Shown piece by piece: positions 1 to 7,575 of a DNA stretch of 64,000 nucleotides. The stretch is from Pedobacter steynii. Lineage in GTDB: Bacteria; Bacteroidota; Bacteroidia; Sphingobacteriales; Sphingobacteriaceae. The first letter of the stretch is position 1. Every line of letters begins with the position of its first letter. The position numbers and the translations under genes are program-made. Under the pieces are notes generated by a model that was given only the letters and a program-made list of their open reading frames with translations, did not search any database and was not told where the DNA came from. The stretch spans positions 186,001-250,000 of the forward strand of contig NZ_FNGY01000004.1 of NCBI RefSeq assembly GCF_900103665.1. The letters are read 5' to 3'.

Positions 1-1
1 T

Positions 2-424
2 ATCGGGCTGGAAGGATACTATGGTCCAAATATGAACAGGCAAGCGACCATAAAGCCGGTCTTATTAACTGATATGAGACAGCATATTAATGCCCGTAAC
101 CTCAGCATTTTAAGTCTTGGTTTTTCAACAGAGCTAAGGGTAGCTGGCAAAGCAATCGCTACAGACGGCGCCACTTATCTGGACAATCAGTTTAGCGAAA
201 GTTATGACAAGGCAAATAAATGTCTGGTTTTCAAAGCCATTACCGGACAAACTCCGGCTCCCGAGCTGGCCAACATTACCGCCTTAAAAGCAACCGAAAC
301 TGCTTTCACCCCAGGAGATGCAAAGCCGGTAGCGGGAACTGTTATCGCTAAATATATCGGTTATGATGCAGGTGTCAAAGAATCCATAAAAAACGGGACC
401 GTCGTTGAGCTCGTTGTAAAATAA
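2..424 (+). CDS. C-terminal part of an unidentified protein (5' end outside window)
   Basis: The reading frame is open to the left edge, so this is the 3' part of a longer gene. An internal ATG at 32 is a possible start, but the frame reads through it without a stop. The visible 140 residues show no signal peptide or membrane segment. They have a beta-rich pattern and end in Val-Val-Lys just before a strong terminator hairpin. I do not recognise the family. A secreted carbohydrate-active or carbohydrate-binding protein would fit the organism, but nothing here proves it. Confidence 0.55.
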   Translation: MGLEGYYGPNMNRQATIKPVLLTDMRQHINARNLSILSLGFSTELRVAGKAIATDGATYLDNQFSESYDKANKCLVFKAITGQTPAPELANITALKATETAFTPGDAKPVAGTVIAKYIGYDAGVKESIKNGTVVELVVK

Positions 425-447
425 GCTCCTCAAGCCGATCGTTATAA

Positions 448-486
448 GGGCCTAAACTGGATTTTGTCCGGTTTAGGCCCTTTTTT
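448..486 (+). terminator. Rho-independent terminator
   Basis: A GGGCCTAAAC arm and a GTTTAGGCCC arm form a 10-bp perfect stem around a 13-base loop, followed at once by a run of six T. It lies 24 bases after the stop of the preceding CDS and is the clearest intrinsic terminator in the window. Confidence 0.9.
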
Positions 487-501
487 ATTTAATGATCTTA
501 A

Positions 502-790
502 CAGCTGATCGGTTATCATGCACTGGCTTTATGTCTTACCGTCATCACACTTGGCGTATTGTTAATGGTCACCAAGGTAGAGCGGATGATTGCTCAACTG
601 CAAAAGGAACAGCTCTTAAGCGTCACCTTTCGTGATCCGGACTTCAGTCAGATCCAGGAACTGGAAAATACTTTAAATACAAAAAGCCTTTCTTTGGAAC
701 GGCTGGAAATCGCCAAAGACAACAACCATTTAATGGTTACGTTCAAAATATCGGGCAAGAAAAAGTATCTGGTAGAAATGGAATTTATGC
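502..790 (+). pseudogene. MgtC/SapB-family C-terminal relic
   Basis: The frame opens right after a stop codon with Q-L-I-G-Y-H and then a hydrophobic segment (ALCLTVITLGVLLMV), followed by KVERM. This is how the last membrane helix of MgtC/SapB family proteins ends before the cytoplasmic ACT-like domain. A short charged alpha/beta stretch follows up to about 785, where the frame runs into the tail of the opposing gene. No upstream helices and no plausible start exist. I read it as a remnant truncated at both ends. The family call rests on one helix plus domain order, so it is tentative. Confidence 0.4.
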
Positions 791-1126
791 ATTTATATAT
801 ACCCAGGCTTTTTTTCCCGATGCTAATACTACTTGTACGCGCTTATAATCGTCAACTTCATACTCATCAGTTCTTTTAAGCTCATCTGCTGAAATTTCAA
901 AAACCATCCCATCAACGACATCAAGAACAATACCTGTATGTTTAATCATAGGATGATATGCAGCGCCACTTAAGGCTACTACTTCTGCATCAGTAATTTC
1001 AATCATTGACAGTGCGTATCCGGTTAGCTTATCCAGCTTTCCTTCGAGTACTCTGCCATAGTTTTTTATTTGTACACTTTCGTTCTGTAGGGTTCCGTAG
1101 GAAAATAAATTTTCGGTATTCATCAT
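785..1126 (-). CDS. Gamma-glutamylcyclotransferase (GGCT/AIG2-like) family protein
   Basis: This 113-residue protein begins with the hallmark FSYGTLQ (residues 8-14), the phosphate/substrate-binding P-loop-like motif of the GGCT/AIG2 fold. Near the C-terminus, LKRTDEYEVDDYKRVQV supplies the acidic residue expected as catalytic base, followed by the usual Y-R-V strand. Length and motif order match small bacterial members, which cleave gamma-glutamyl peptides to 5-oxoproline or act on related gamma-glutamylamines. The exact substrate cannot be told from sequence. It starts with two Met codons, either of which could be used. It stands alone between two gene relics and its 3' end overlaps the MgtC remnant. 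Confidence 0.8.
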   Translation of the reverse strand: MMNTENLFSYGTLQNESVQIKNYGRVLEGKLDKLTGYALSMIEITDAEVVALSGAAYHPMIKHTGIVLDVVDGMVFEISADELKRTDEYEVDDYKRVQVVLASGKKAWVYINA

Positions 1127-1164
1127 CCAAAGTTATAAATGACATAGGAATAAACAAAAATGTA

Positions 1165-1495
1165 TTAAATTATTGTACTAATCAATTGTTCAATAGACTG
1201 ATCAAATCTGTCAGAACGCATATTGTTCAAGGCTTCATTCAACATCGCTTTACCAAACAACAACTGCCCTTTATACTCAGCAAGATTTAGTTGCCCATGT
1301 GCCAACTGTTTTCTTATTGCTCCGCTCCCACCTGATGCATTTGCCAATCTGATCTGCCAGATCTATCCTTCTCATTTTTCCAGCGGCCGACTGCAACAAG
1401 AGGTAAAGGATCATAAAATCATTAAATCCTATGCCATGAATATTTAAGCGATCGAACCTGCGGGAGATCACAGCCTGTACTTTGGCGAGGTTCAT
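1165..1495 (-). pseudogene. Broken MarR-like regulator gene
   Basis: The first frame (1495 downward) encodes about 50 residues typical of the start of a MarR-family regulator: helices, then a winged-helix beginning with KMRRIDLADQIG. The frame then turns into nonsense (KCIRWERSNKKT). A second frame (1347 down to 1165) continues with an amphipathic helical sequence that does not resemble the recognition helix or wing of MarR proteins. The gene is therefore frameshifted and probably internally deleted, perhaps joined to part of another gene. A palindrome of the kind MarR dimers bind lies just upstream. The MarR call for the first part is fairly secure; the origin of the second part is unknown. 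Confidence 0.55.
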
Positions 1496-1533
1496 TAGTG
1501 TTTTAATGAGGTGGATTTATTACAAAAAAACAC

Positions 1534-1545
1534 TTGACTAGTCAA
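1534..1545. promoter_or_regulatory. Palindromic operator-like site (TTGACTAGTCAA)
   Basis: A perfect 12-bp palindrome lies 39 bp upstream of the start of the marR-like relic. Many MarR-family dimers bind such TTGAC...GTCAA palindromes and repress their own promoter. The site appears to have survived the loss of its regulator. Confidence 0.5.
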
Positions 1546-1685
1546 CGATTATGTAATAATAGTAATCATATTTTATTAACCTTATACTCAAAACGGAATA
1601 CCGCCTGCAAAAGACAAATTATTGTGATATCCTGAATGGAAAACCTTATTGAATTTTATCGGATTTGGCCAATAAAAAACAGATT

Positions 1686-2456
1686 TTATATATTGCCTTT
1701 TTCTAAAAAGAAAGAAACAACCTCTTTTTGAGTCAAAAGGTCTTTAACGTAAAGCTTAACCTCTTTAGATGTCAATATGGTTGACTTCAACTGCATAGAC
1801 CTTAGAGAGCCATCTTTCTGAGGTGCAATCAAAACAACCCTGCCCAAATTCAAATCGAAAAGACGAAAGTTTACAACAGCATAGTTATTCCTGTCTGCCG
1901 TAAGAAATGAAATGAAATCAACTTTATTATTTTTAGTTTTAATGCTACCCTGCCCAATATAATCTGGATGATTTCTTGAGCTTACACTTGACTCGATATG
2001 TGAGTAACCATCTTCAGCTATATAATCCGTCAGGACAACCACGAGAAAGAAAACTTCATTTGGATTCGCTCCAAGATAATCTTGATTAATGAAAGACTTA
2101 TTAACGTAAAAGCCATTGTAAACAATCTTCTTGTCATTCAAACTAATCCCGGGATAATTTGCCACAGTACCATTTCCCACAAAAGCAGAATCCCCGATTA
2201 AGCTGTATTTTGGTCCGGGAAAAATCCCCTCCATCATAGGCTTGCCTGAAAATTCTATGTCCTTTAAATCAATTTCAAAATTATGTTTAGACCAGGTTGT
2301 CGAATCCTCCCTATTCTTCAGATGCTGCAGCTTTTTACTTAAATCCCATTTAAACCTATTTTTCTTTTGTTCCTGAGCATGTGCAGACATAGATAATAAG
2401 ACCAATGGTGAAACTAAAAAAATATATAAAATTATTTTGCGGGGAGTTAATGCCAT
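1686..2456 (-). CDS. Secreted protein of unknown function, last gene of the grasp-with-spasm cluster
   Basis: The likely start is the ATG at 2456. A TTG at 2474 overlaps the previous stop, but the ATG gives a normal signal peptide: MALTPRKIIL, a hydrophobic stretch, then SAHA/QEQ as a type I cleavage site. The mature protein of about 230 residues is hydrophilic and beta-rich, with one central hydrophobic strand (VFFLVVVLTDYI). It has no cysteines and no motif I can name. It lies 14 bases after the SPASM-protein stop, so it is almost certainly co-transcribed with the peptide-maturation genes. It could be an envelope partner or immunity factor of the peptide; that is inference from position only. 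Confidence 0.75.
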   Translation of the reverse strand: MALTPRKIILYIFLVSPLVLLSMSAHAQEQKKNRFKWDLSKKLQHLKNREDSTTWSKHNFEIDLKDIEFSGKPMMEGIFPGPKYSLIGDSAFVGNGTVANYPGISLNDKKIVYNGFYVNKSFINQDYLGANPNEVFFLVVVLTDYIAEDGYSHIESSVSSRNHPDYIGQGSIKTKNNKVDFISFLTADRNNYAVVNFRLFDLNLGRVVLIAPQKDGSLRSMQLKSTILTSKEVKLYVKDLLTQKEVVSFFLEKGNI

Positions 2457-2470
2457 TCTATTCAAATAAA

Positions 2471-3586
2471 TCAAATATCAATTCCATAATGCACTATTGC
2501 ATGCTCCTTACCCTCTGCCCAATCAGTCCAGGTACCATCGTTAGGATTATAACCACATTTTAATGGCTTGGATAAAAAGTCATCCGGAGACTCAATATAC
2601 GCACGACAATCGGTACATACTGCTCTAAATTCACAGGACCGACAGACATTTATCAAATCCTTATTTACCCCCCAAACACCTCTGAAACTTTCAATGGCAA
2701 CAACATCTATCAAAATATTATCGTCAATAGATCCAAAATCATGAGTCATGGACGGACAGTTCTTGATTAAACCCTCTTCATCTATTGAAATTTTCTTATT
2801 CAAACAACTATTATAGGAAATATTGTGCATAAAACTTTGGACGTCACCGATAGAAAAATACTTAGCGTCAATAATACCACAATGACTTGCACCCGTAATT
2901 GGCATAGTATAAAAATGAATTTCTCTATGAATCTCTTGTTTGAGGATCTGATCTTCGCCTTTATACCCAAAATCTGCGATGAGGACCTTATTCTCCGGCG
3001 CAGAATGCACAAAAAGAGAAGAAATTAAAACGTGGTCATTATACAAATCAACATAATCCTGATCTGTAAAAGAAGTATGGTATTTAATGATTAATTCTAT
3101 ACTTTGTATGGATTTATCCTCAGCTAATTTAATCACATCCGACAACTCCTGAATGGTGTAAAGGCTTTCAAAACACCTCAACTGGACATAAACACAACCC
3201 AAGCTATTCAACTGATCAAATATGACCCCAAAATCATGCTTTCGCAGGCGGACGTCAACAATAGCATTATTAATTAGCTCAGGAGATTCCCACCTTTTCT
3301 CTAATTCCGGAAATAAATCTAAATCATCCACAAACATTCCATATTCCTTTTCGAGTAAAAAGTCGAGGAACTTTGTGAATTCAATATGACTTTCCAATTC
3401 GAGGTCAATATATATTTCCTTAACAGTGCTTTTTCTGAAAATCTCAAAAAAGGGATAAAAGGAACTGGGAAAGACTTCTAATGTGGTACGTGTCAAATCG
3501 CAAATTGTTGAGTTTTTCGCTCCCCTGGTTGGAATACAATCTGCAAAAACAAGAAAATAACTATCGCAATCTATATAAGATGACAT
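2471..3586 (-). CDS. gwsS: Grasp-with-spasm system SPASM-domain peptide maturase
   Basis: The N-terminal 40 residues (FLVFADCIPTRGAKNSTICDL) are typical of the SPASM partner protein in grasp-with-spasm clusters. The protein has no CxxxCxxC radical-SAM motif, as known for this family. The C-terminal part (about residues 313-345) is a cysteine-rich SPASM domain, CRSCEFRAVCTDC plus a later KCGYNP, which would hold an auxiliary Fe-S cluster. It is thought to work with the ATP-grasp ligase on the leader-bearing precursor peptide; the chemistry of the SPASM partner is not settled. It starts 7 bases after the 65-aa gene and ends 14 bases before the secreted-protein gene. Confidence 0.88.
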   Translation of the reverse strand: MSSYIDCDSYFLVFADCIPTRGAKNSTICDLTRTTLEVFPSSFYPFFEIFRKSTVKEIYIDLELESHIEFTKFLDFLLEKEYGMFVDDLDLFPELEKRWESPELINNAIVDVRLRKHDFGVIFDQLNSLGCVYVQLRCFESLYTIQELSDVIKLAEDKSIQSIELIIKYHTSFTDQDYVDLYNDHVLISSLFVHSAPENKVLIADFGYKGEDQILKQEIHREIHFYTMPITGASHCGIIDAKYFSIGDVQSFMHNISYNSCLNKKISIDEEGLIKNCPSMTHDFGSIDDNILIDVVAIESFRGVWGVNKDLINVCRSCEFRAVCTDCRAYIESPDDFLSKPLKCGYNPNDGTWTDWAEGKEHAIVHYGIDI

Positions 3587-3593
3587 AACTTAA

Positions 3594-3791
3594 TTAAAGC
3601 TTAATTATTTTTGAAATAGGTCTGTTTAAGTTTTCCCTACTATACAGTACAGAGCCGTTCTTTAGCGAACGTTGAAATAGCTTCCTTTCCACTTCCAGCG
3701 GAATCATTTTATTAAAATATATATATCTGAAATATATGGGACACTTTTCCATCTGTAAGGGATCAATGTGTAGCGGTTCTTTCGACAGCAT
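3594..3791 (-). CDS. Small protein (65 aa) between the two peptide maturases
   Basis: An ATG-initiated frame of 65 codons fits exactly between gwsG (9 bases upstream) and gwsS (7 bases downstream), which argues that it is translated. The product is basic, with two cysteine-free halves and aromatic clusters (YFRYIYFNKM), and has no signal peptide. I do not recognise it. It could be an adaptor that binds the leader peptide or a maturase, or a second unusual substrate. There is no GG motif, so a second leader-type precursor is less likely. Confidence 0.6.
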   Translation of the reverse strand: MLSKEPLHIDPLQMEKCPIYFRYIYFNKMIPLEVERKLFQRSLKNGSVLYSRENLNRPISKIIKL

Positions 3792-3800
3792 AATTTAGGT

Positions 3801-4784
3801 TTAATTGATTAAAAATTTCGCAACCTCTTTCTCCAGATAGTAATTGCAAGGGTATGAAACCATGGAAAACTGACCCACCGGATTTATCTCCAAAAAAAAG
3901 TATTCGTTATTTTTATCGACAACAAAGTCAGCCGACCCGGTATTCAAATCAAGGGCTTTAAAAAGTGCGGCCAATTTTAATTCAATTTCAGCAGGCAACC
4001 TGAAAGGTAAAAACCTATTTGGTTTACGTTCGTCATACTTTCTAAAGTCAACCTCAGTCTGTTTATTTCTCTGCGATAAAATCACCATTGAATAAAATCT
4101 ATCCCCCAGAAAAAAAACCCTTATCTCAAATTTTTTATCTACTTTTTTCTGAAACAGGGAAGGAAAAAACACATCTGAAATGTTAACTAAATCAGACTCA
4201 TTGATTTCTTCGGTATAGGAATAATAGCTATGATTGACATTATATATACTTACCCCTTCTGAAATCGCCTTCGTAATTAAAGGCCCATTTTCCATGAGCT
4301 TCCGGGAAAGTTCTTTTTTTGTATTAATTACAAATGTGCCGGGCGTTTTTATGCCGAACTGCCTGGCTAAATCCAGGACATGCAGCTTATTCAAACTTGA
4401 ATTGCTATATGAACCCAAACTAACAGGAGATCTATGCGCTACAAACTGTTTGATATAATCATTAAGTGCCCGATTTTCGGAAGAGATATTTCCAATTAAT
4501 TTTTTCTCCAGATTTAGATCCTGACTTAATTTCATGTCTTTTAATTTCGACTTAAAAAATGAAATTGCACCACCTCTTCTATACCAATATGACTTTGATT
4601 CAAAAAGATTTATAGGTATCCCATTTTTAGATATGATAAACGAATCAATACCATTATACCCTACAAACTCAATATCCTCAACATCTGAATCAATCCGGAC
4701 GAAATCCGTAACACCAAGGGCAATTAGCCACCTAATCACTTCGGTTGTTGTATGGTCTTTTGAAATACTATTTATAACAATCAT
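3801..4784 (-). CDS. gwsG: Grasp-with-spasm system ATP-grasp peptide maturase
   Basis: This 327-residue protein has the ATP-grasp layout. An N-terminal pre-ATP region carries WYRRG (about residue 68). A central lobe has Lys and the acidic EIRVFFLGDRFYSM strand. The C-terminal GSADFVVDKNNEYFFLEINP motif supplies the Mg-binding Glu and Asn. These enzymes use ATP to join Asp/Glu side chains of a precursor peptide to Ser/Thr/Lys side chains, giving omega-ester or omega-amide rings (graspetide-type chemistry). It is the first enzyme gene after the precursor gene, separated from it by a terminator-like hairpin. Confidence 0.9.
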   Translation of the reverse strand: MIVINSISKDHTTTEVIRWLIALGVTDFVRIDSDVEDIEFVGYNGIDSFIISKNGIPINLFESKSYWYRRGGAISFFKSKLKDMKLSQDLNLEKKLIGNISSENRALNDYIKQFVAHRSPVSLGSYSNSSLNKLHVLDLARQFGIKTPGTFVINTKKELSRKLMENGPLITKAISEGVSIYNVNHSYYSYTEEINESDLVNISDVFFPSLFQKKVDKKFEIRVFFLGDRFYSMVILSQRNKQTEVDFRKYDERKPNRFLPFRLPAEIELKLAALFKALDLNTGSADFVVDKNNEYFFLEINPVGQFSMVSYPCNYYLEKEVAKFLIN

Positions 4785-4811
4785 GAATCAATCTCTCTTA
4801 TAAATTAAAAC

Positions 4812-4843
4812 AATCCATTATTAACAATCGTTAATAATGGATT
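4812..4843 (-). terminator. Terminator/attenuator hairpin between precursor and maturase genes
   Basis: A perfect 14-bp inverted repeat (AATCCATTATTAAC and its complement) with a 4-base loop lies in the 80-bp gap between the precursor stop and the gwsG start. Read on the minus strand, it is followed by a T-rich tract (TTGTTTTAATTT). Partial termination here would give much more precursor mRNA than maturase mRNA, which suits a RiPP. Confidence 0.75.
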
Positions 4844-4864
4844 CAAAATAATCAACTCAATGAA

Positions 4865-5050
4865 TTATGCTTCTTCATTTGGTCTTTCATCCGTGTCGCT
4901 GGTTTCTGTATCCGCATCATCACCCGCAGACTTAGTCGTATGACCATTTGACTTGGTGTTGAAAAACGCAGCACCACCTAAAACATGAAAAAGCTGTTCT
5001 TTCTCTAATGTTTTTCCTTCGAATTTTTCTAATGAAATCTTCTTCTTCAT
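4865..5050 (-). CDS. Grasp-with-spasm precursor peptide (GG leader)
   Basis: The 61-residue peptide starts MKKKISLEKFEGKTLEKEQL, a typical Bacteroidota RiPP leader. It has the double-glycine motif HVLGGA at about residues 22-27. The remaining core of about 35 residues is rich in Thr/Ser/Lys (NTKSNGHTTKSAG) followed by Asp/Glu (DDADTETSDTDERPNEEA). These are the donors and acceptors needed for side-chain ester or amide rings made by an ATP-grasp ligase. It is the first gene of the cluster. No C39-peptidase ABC exporter that would cut after GG is present in the window, so a transporter elsewhere must be assumed. Confidence 0.85.
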   Translation of the reverse strand: MKKKISLEKFEGKTLEKEQLFHVLGGAAFFNTKSNGHTTKSAGDDADTETSDTDERPNEEA

Positions 5051-5383
5051 AATAAATTAATTTTGGTTGTTAAATAAATTGATTAATTGAATTTACTAAA
5101 TTCAAATTAATATACTATTAATTAATATAACATGACCAAATAATGACACTCATTAGATTAACGACAATTACAACAGCATTTTCGCAAAACAAACCTTACA
5201 AAAGACATATTATAGCTAAAAAATTAGTCATAGTTTAATATAAAAAATAATAAACCGCCATATCTCAGCAAATCACCTTCCTGAAAACGAATCAAACGCA
5301 TTAAAAAAGATTCCATCAACTGCAAAGTAAGTTTAATACGCGAACGGTGGCATTAATGGTAAGGTTCCTGTAAATACCTTTAA
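5051..5383. other. AT-rich intergenic region, promoter of the peptide cluster
   Basis: There is no convincing reading frame in these 333 bases. The part nearest the precursor start is very AT-rich and should hold its minus-strand promoter. Only a near match to the -7 consensus was seen (TTAATTTG on the minus strand, about 50 bases upstream). The rest shows nothing I can name. Confidence 0.4.
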
Positions 5384-6439
5384 TTACCTCTTCCTTTTAA
5401 AAAGTCCTGCTTTTAAATCTGCACCAATTGAACCTTCCGCTAACTGAAGGTAATTTCGTTTGCTTTGATCTTTTTCAATTTGAACGGTTCCTGTGGTTCT
5501 TACGTTTTTCATTTCCAGAAAATCGGTTGAAGTGGTATTGTTGCCACCCAACGGACCACTTCCAAATCCAGCCAGGTTCATATAATCGGTAAAAAGGCAA
5601 TCAGAAGCTTTGTATCGGTTTGTACTTCCTTTTTCTCTTATCCAGACCGTGCTGCTATTGGCTATAATATTATGGTGAAATTCGAAAAAGTCTCCATCGG
5701 TACTCCTGGTTGTCCATACCCCACTAAAATATCCCCCATAAACCAGACAATAACGCATAGCGTTACCCCTGCCTCTCCCATTTTCGCTTTGCCAGAATAC
5801 CACCGGAATTTTGCAGTTGAAAAACACGCAATGGTCAATCACCAGACCGTAGCCATTGGCAATTACCCCAACATGCAGCGGTAACACATCAACGTTACCA
5901 GCAAACAGACATTGCGTGATGACAAGATCGTCTAGTTTTTTACCATCGCGCCAAATCGGATAGGAACGACGAAGATTTTGATCATCTATATAAGCATAAT
6001 CCGGACTCCCTGTAAATCTTAAACCCTCAATCGTTACATGGTCAACTTCTGGTTGCAGTCCTCTCGCCTCTTCCCCACCTATACCAGGTTTAAGAGGTAC
6101 AGCTGTGACCACAACAGGCATTTTCTGAGGTGTCCAGTCCTGATCGTCCGGCATAATTTCCGCACAAATGACCAGACGACTTTCGTCCGTATACTTATTA
6201 TTTGTGAATACAACGGTTTCTGTTAACAGATGTACGCCTTCTGTGAGCGTGATGGTCGTTGAGCCCGGATGTTCATTTACATTTACCCGCTTTGCCGCTT
6301 CAGCAATGGTCTTTAATGGTTTCGCTTTTGTTCCTGAATTTACATCGTTGCCAATCCGGGGGTTCACGTATAGTTCTTGTGCTGATGCCGCCATTGCTAT
6401 TGAAAGCAAGAAAAGGAGGCTGAATAAGTTCCTGATCAT
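5384..6439 (-). CDS. Secreted right-handed beta-helix protein
   Basis: A signal peptide (MIRNLFSLLFLLSIAMAASA/QEL) is followed by ELYVNPRIGNDVNSGTKAKPLKTIAEAAK, the DUF1565-type start found on many secreted parallel beta-helix proteins. The body has repeating short strands with alternating hydrophobic residues (ITQCLFAGNV, VIDHCVFFNCKIPVVF, EFHHNIIANSS), the coil pattern of pectate-lyase-like solenoids. Such proteins bind or cleave acidic polysaccharides; no catalytic residues can be assigned here. The neighbouring AraC gene lies directly upstream, and a pair of direct repeats in the 69-bp gap suggests that regulator controls this gene. Confidence 0.8.
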   Translation of the reverse strand: MIRNLFSLLFLLSIAMAASAQELYVNPRIGNDVNSGTKAKPLKTIAEAAKRVNVNEHPGSTTITLTEGVHLLTETVVFTNNKYTDESRLVICAEIMPDDQDWTPQKMPVVVTAVPLKPGIGGEEARGLQPEVDHVTIEGLRFTGSPDYAYIDDQNLRRSYPIWRDGKKLDDLVITQCLFAGNVDVLPLHVGVIANGYGLVIDHCVFFNCKIPVVFWQSENGRGRGNAMRYCLVYGGYFSGVWTTRSTDGDFFEFHHNIIANSSTVWIREKGSTNRYKASDCLFTDYMNLAGFGSGPLGGNNTTSTDFLEMKNVRTTGTVQIEKDQSKRNYLQLAEGSIGADLKAGLFKRKR

Positions 6440-6477
6440 TTTAGTTTTTTTTCAAAACTAGCCTTAGCCCTCCTTTT

Positions 6478-6507
6478 AAAATGGTCATTTTGAACTATAA
6501 ATGGTCA
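6478..6507. promoter_or_regulatory. Direct repeats AAATGGTCA, probable AraC-type operator
   Basis: Two identical copies of AAATGGTCA begin at 6478 and 6499, 21 bp apart (two helical turns). This is the arrangement used by AraC/XylS regulators that contact two adjacent half-sites. They lie in the 69-bp gap directly upstream of the beta-helix gene and next to the stop of an AraC gene. Confidence 0.55.
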
Positions 6508-6508
6508 A

Positions 6509-7387
6509 TTACAGTTGATCCTTATATTGTTGTGGTGTAGCGCCGGTCAGCTTTTTAAAAAACCGGTTAAAATTGGAGGGATCCGAGAAACCGAACTCAT
6601 AGGTGATCTCTTTGGCAGATTTGTTATAAAATAAAGCTTTTTTTATTTCCGAGATCAACTTCTGATGGATCATCTGCTGTGCAGAGCGTCCGCTATATTG
6701 CTTGCAGAGCTTCCCAAGGTATCCCTGACTGATATTCAGCATTTTTGTGTAGCTCAGCACATCGTGATGGGCAGTAAACTCCTTTTCCAATAAAGCCCGG
6801 AACCTGTAAAAATCCGCATGTATAGAGGTGTCGGTTTGCAAATGGTAGGTATTGGCATAATAACGGTTAAGGACAACAAGCAACTGGTACAAAACAGCCC
6901 TTATTAAATGGCTGCTGTCATTCTGAAGGCTGGAAAACTCCTGTTCGATGGTATGCACGAGTTTCAGGCATCGGGCAAAATCTTTTTCCGGCATCTGCAT
7001 TTCTGCAGGCCGCGAATATTGATGGAAGTATTGAAACCGGTATAGAAACAGATGATCTGAAAAAAACAGATGGAGAAATTCTTTTTCAAAGAATAACGTA
7101 TAACCCTTTACCGCTTCTTCAATGTCCCAATGCCGCACTTGTCCCGGGCTGGTAAAAATGATGGTGCCGGGACTGATCGCCATTTTGTGATCATCCAATG
7201 AAAAAACACCTTTTCCCTGCTCTATAAATAGAATTTCATAAAAACTAAGTTGGTGTAAGGTGGGATCAAGCACGTAATGATTTAACATTTCCACCCGACC
7301 AATATCCAACAACAATTCCCTCCCATATTTATTGGGTACAAAATGGTAGGTTTTGACCTTCGACCTTTGTTCTTTTTCCTTTTTCAT
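6509..7387 (-). CDS. AraC family transcriptional regulator
   Basis: This 292-residue protein has an N-terminal cupin-like sensor region (about 20-110, with FYEILFIEQGKGVFSLDDHKM and the following PGTIIFTSPGQV turn). The C-terminus (about 190-292) has two helix-turn-helix motifs typical of AraC/XylS: SYTKMLNISQGYLGKLCKQY and then the signature KEITYEFGFSDPSNFNRFFKKLTGATPQQYK. No membrane segment is present. It precedes the secreted beta-helix gene on the same strand and probably regulates it through the direct repeats in between. Regulators of this form usually sense a sugar or a related small molecule; the ligand is unknown. Confidence 0.92.
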   Translation of the reverse strand: MKKEKEQRSKVKTYHFVPNKYGRELLLDIGRVEMLNHYVLDPTLHQLSFYEILFIEQGKGVFSLDDHKMAISPGTIIFTSPGQVRHWDIEEAVKGYTLFFEKEFLHLFFSDHLFLYRFQYFHQYSRPAEMQMPEKDFARCLKLVHTIEQEFSSLQNDSSHLIRAVLYQLLVVLNRYYANTYHLQTDTSIHADFYRFRALLEKEFTAHHDVLSYTKMLNISQGYLGKLCKQYSGRSAQQMIHQKLISEIKKALFYNKSAKEITYEFGFSDPSNFNRFFKKLTGATPQQYKDQL

Positions 7388-7486
7388 TTATACCTTAACC
7401 CGTTAAACAAATCAAAGATGTGTTTGCTGACCTGTACACTTCAAAGTCCAGTGCACATTTATCGTAAAAGTAATACCTAAACTCCA

Positions 7487-7523
7487 ATTTTATCACATCT
7501 GATGATAAGACATCTGATAAAAT
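7487..7523. promoter_or_regulatory. Inverted and direct repeats in the divergent AraC-AraC promoter
   Basis: Two overlapping repeat patterns lie in the 188-bp gap between the two divergent araC genes. ATTTTATCA at 7487 and TGATAAAAT at 7515 form an inverted pair. ACATCTGAT is repeated directly at 7495 and 7510. They lie 50-90 bases upstream of the plus-strand regulator and are likely a binding site for it or its neighbour. Confidence 0.4.
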
Positions 7524-7575
7524 CAACACGGAGAAACAAAAAAGCGGTTATATTTGGTTGTATAATGCGTTTGAA

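Noticed and set aside
3594..3791. Reading the 65-aa protein as a second RiPP precursor.
   Set aside because: It lacks a GG motif and a Thr/Asp-rich core, so an accessory role is more likely.
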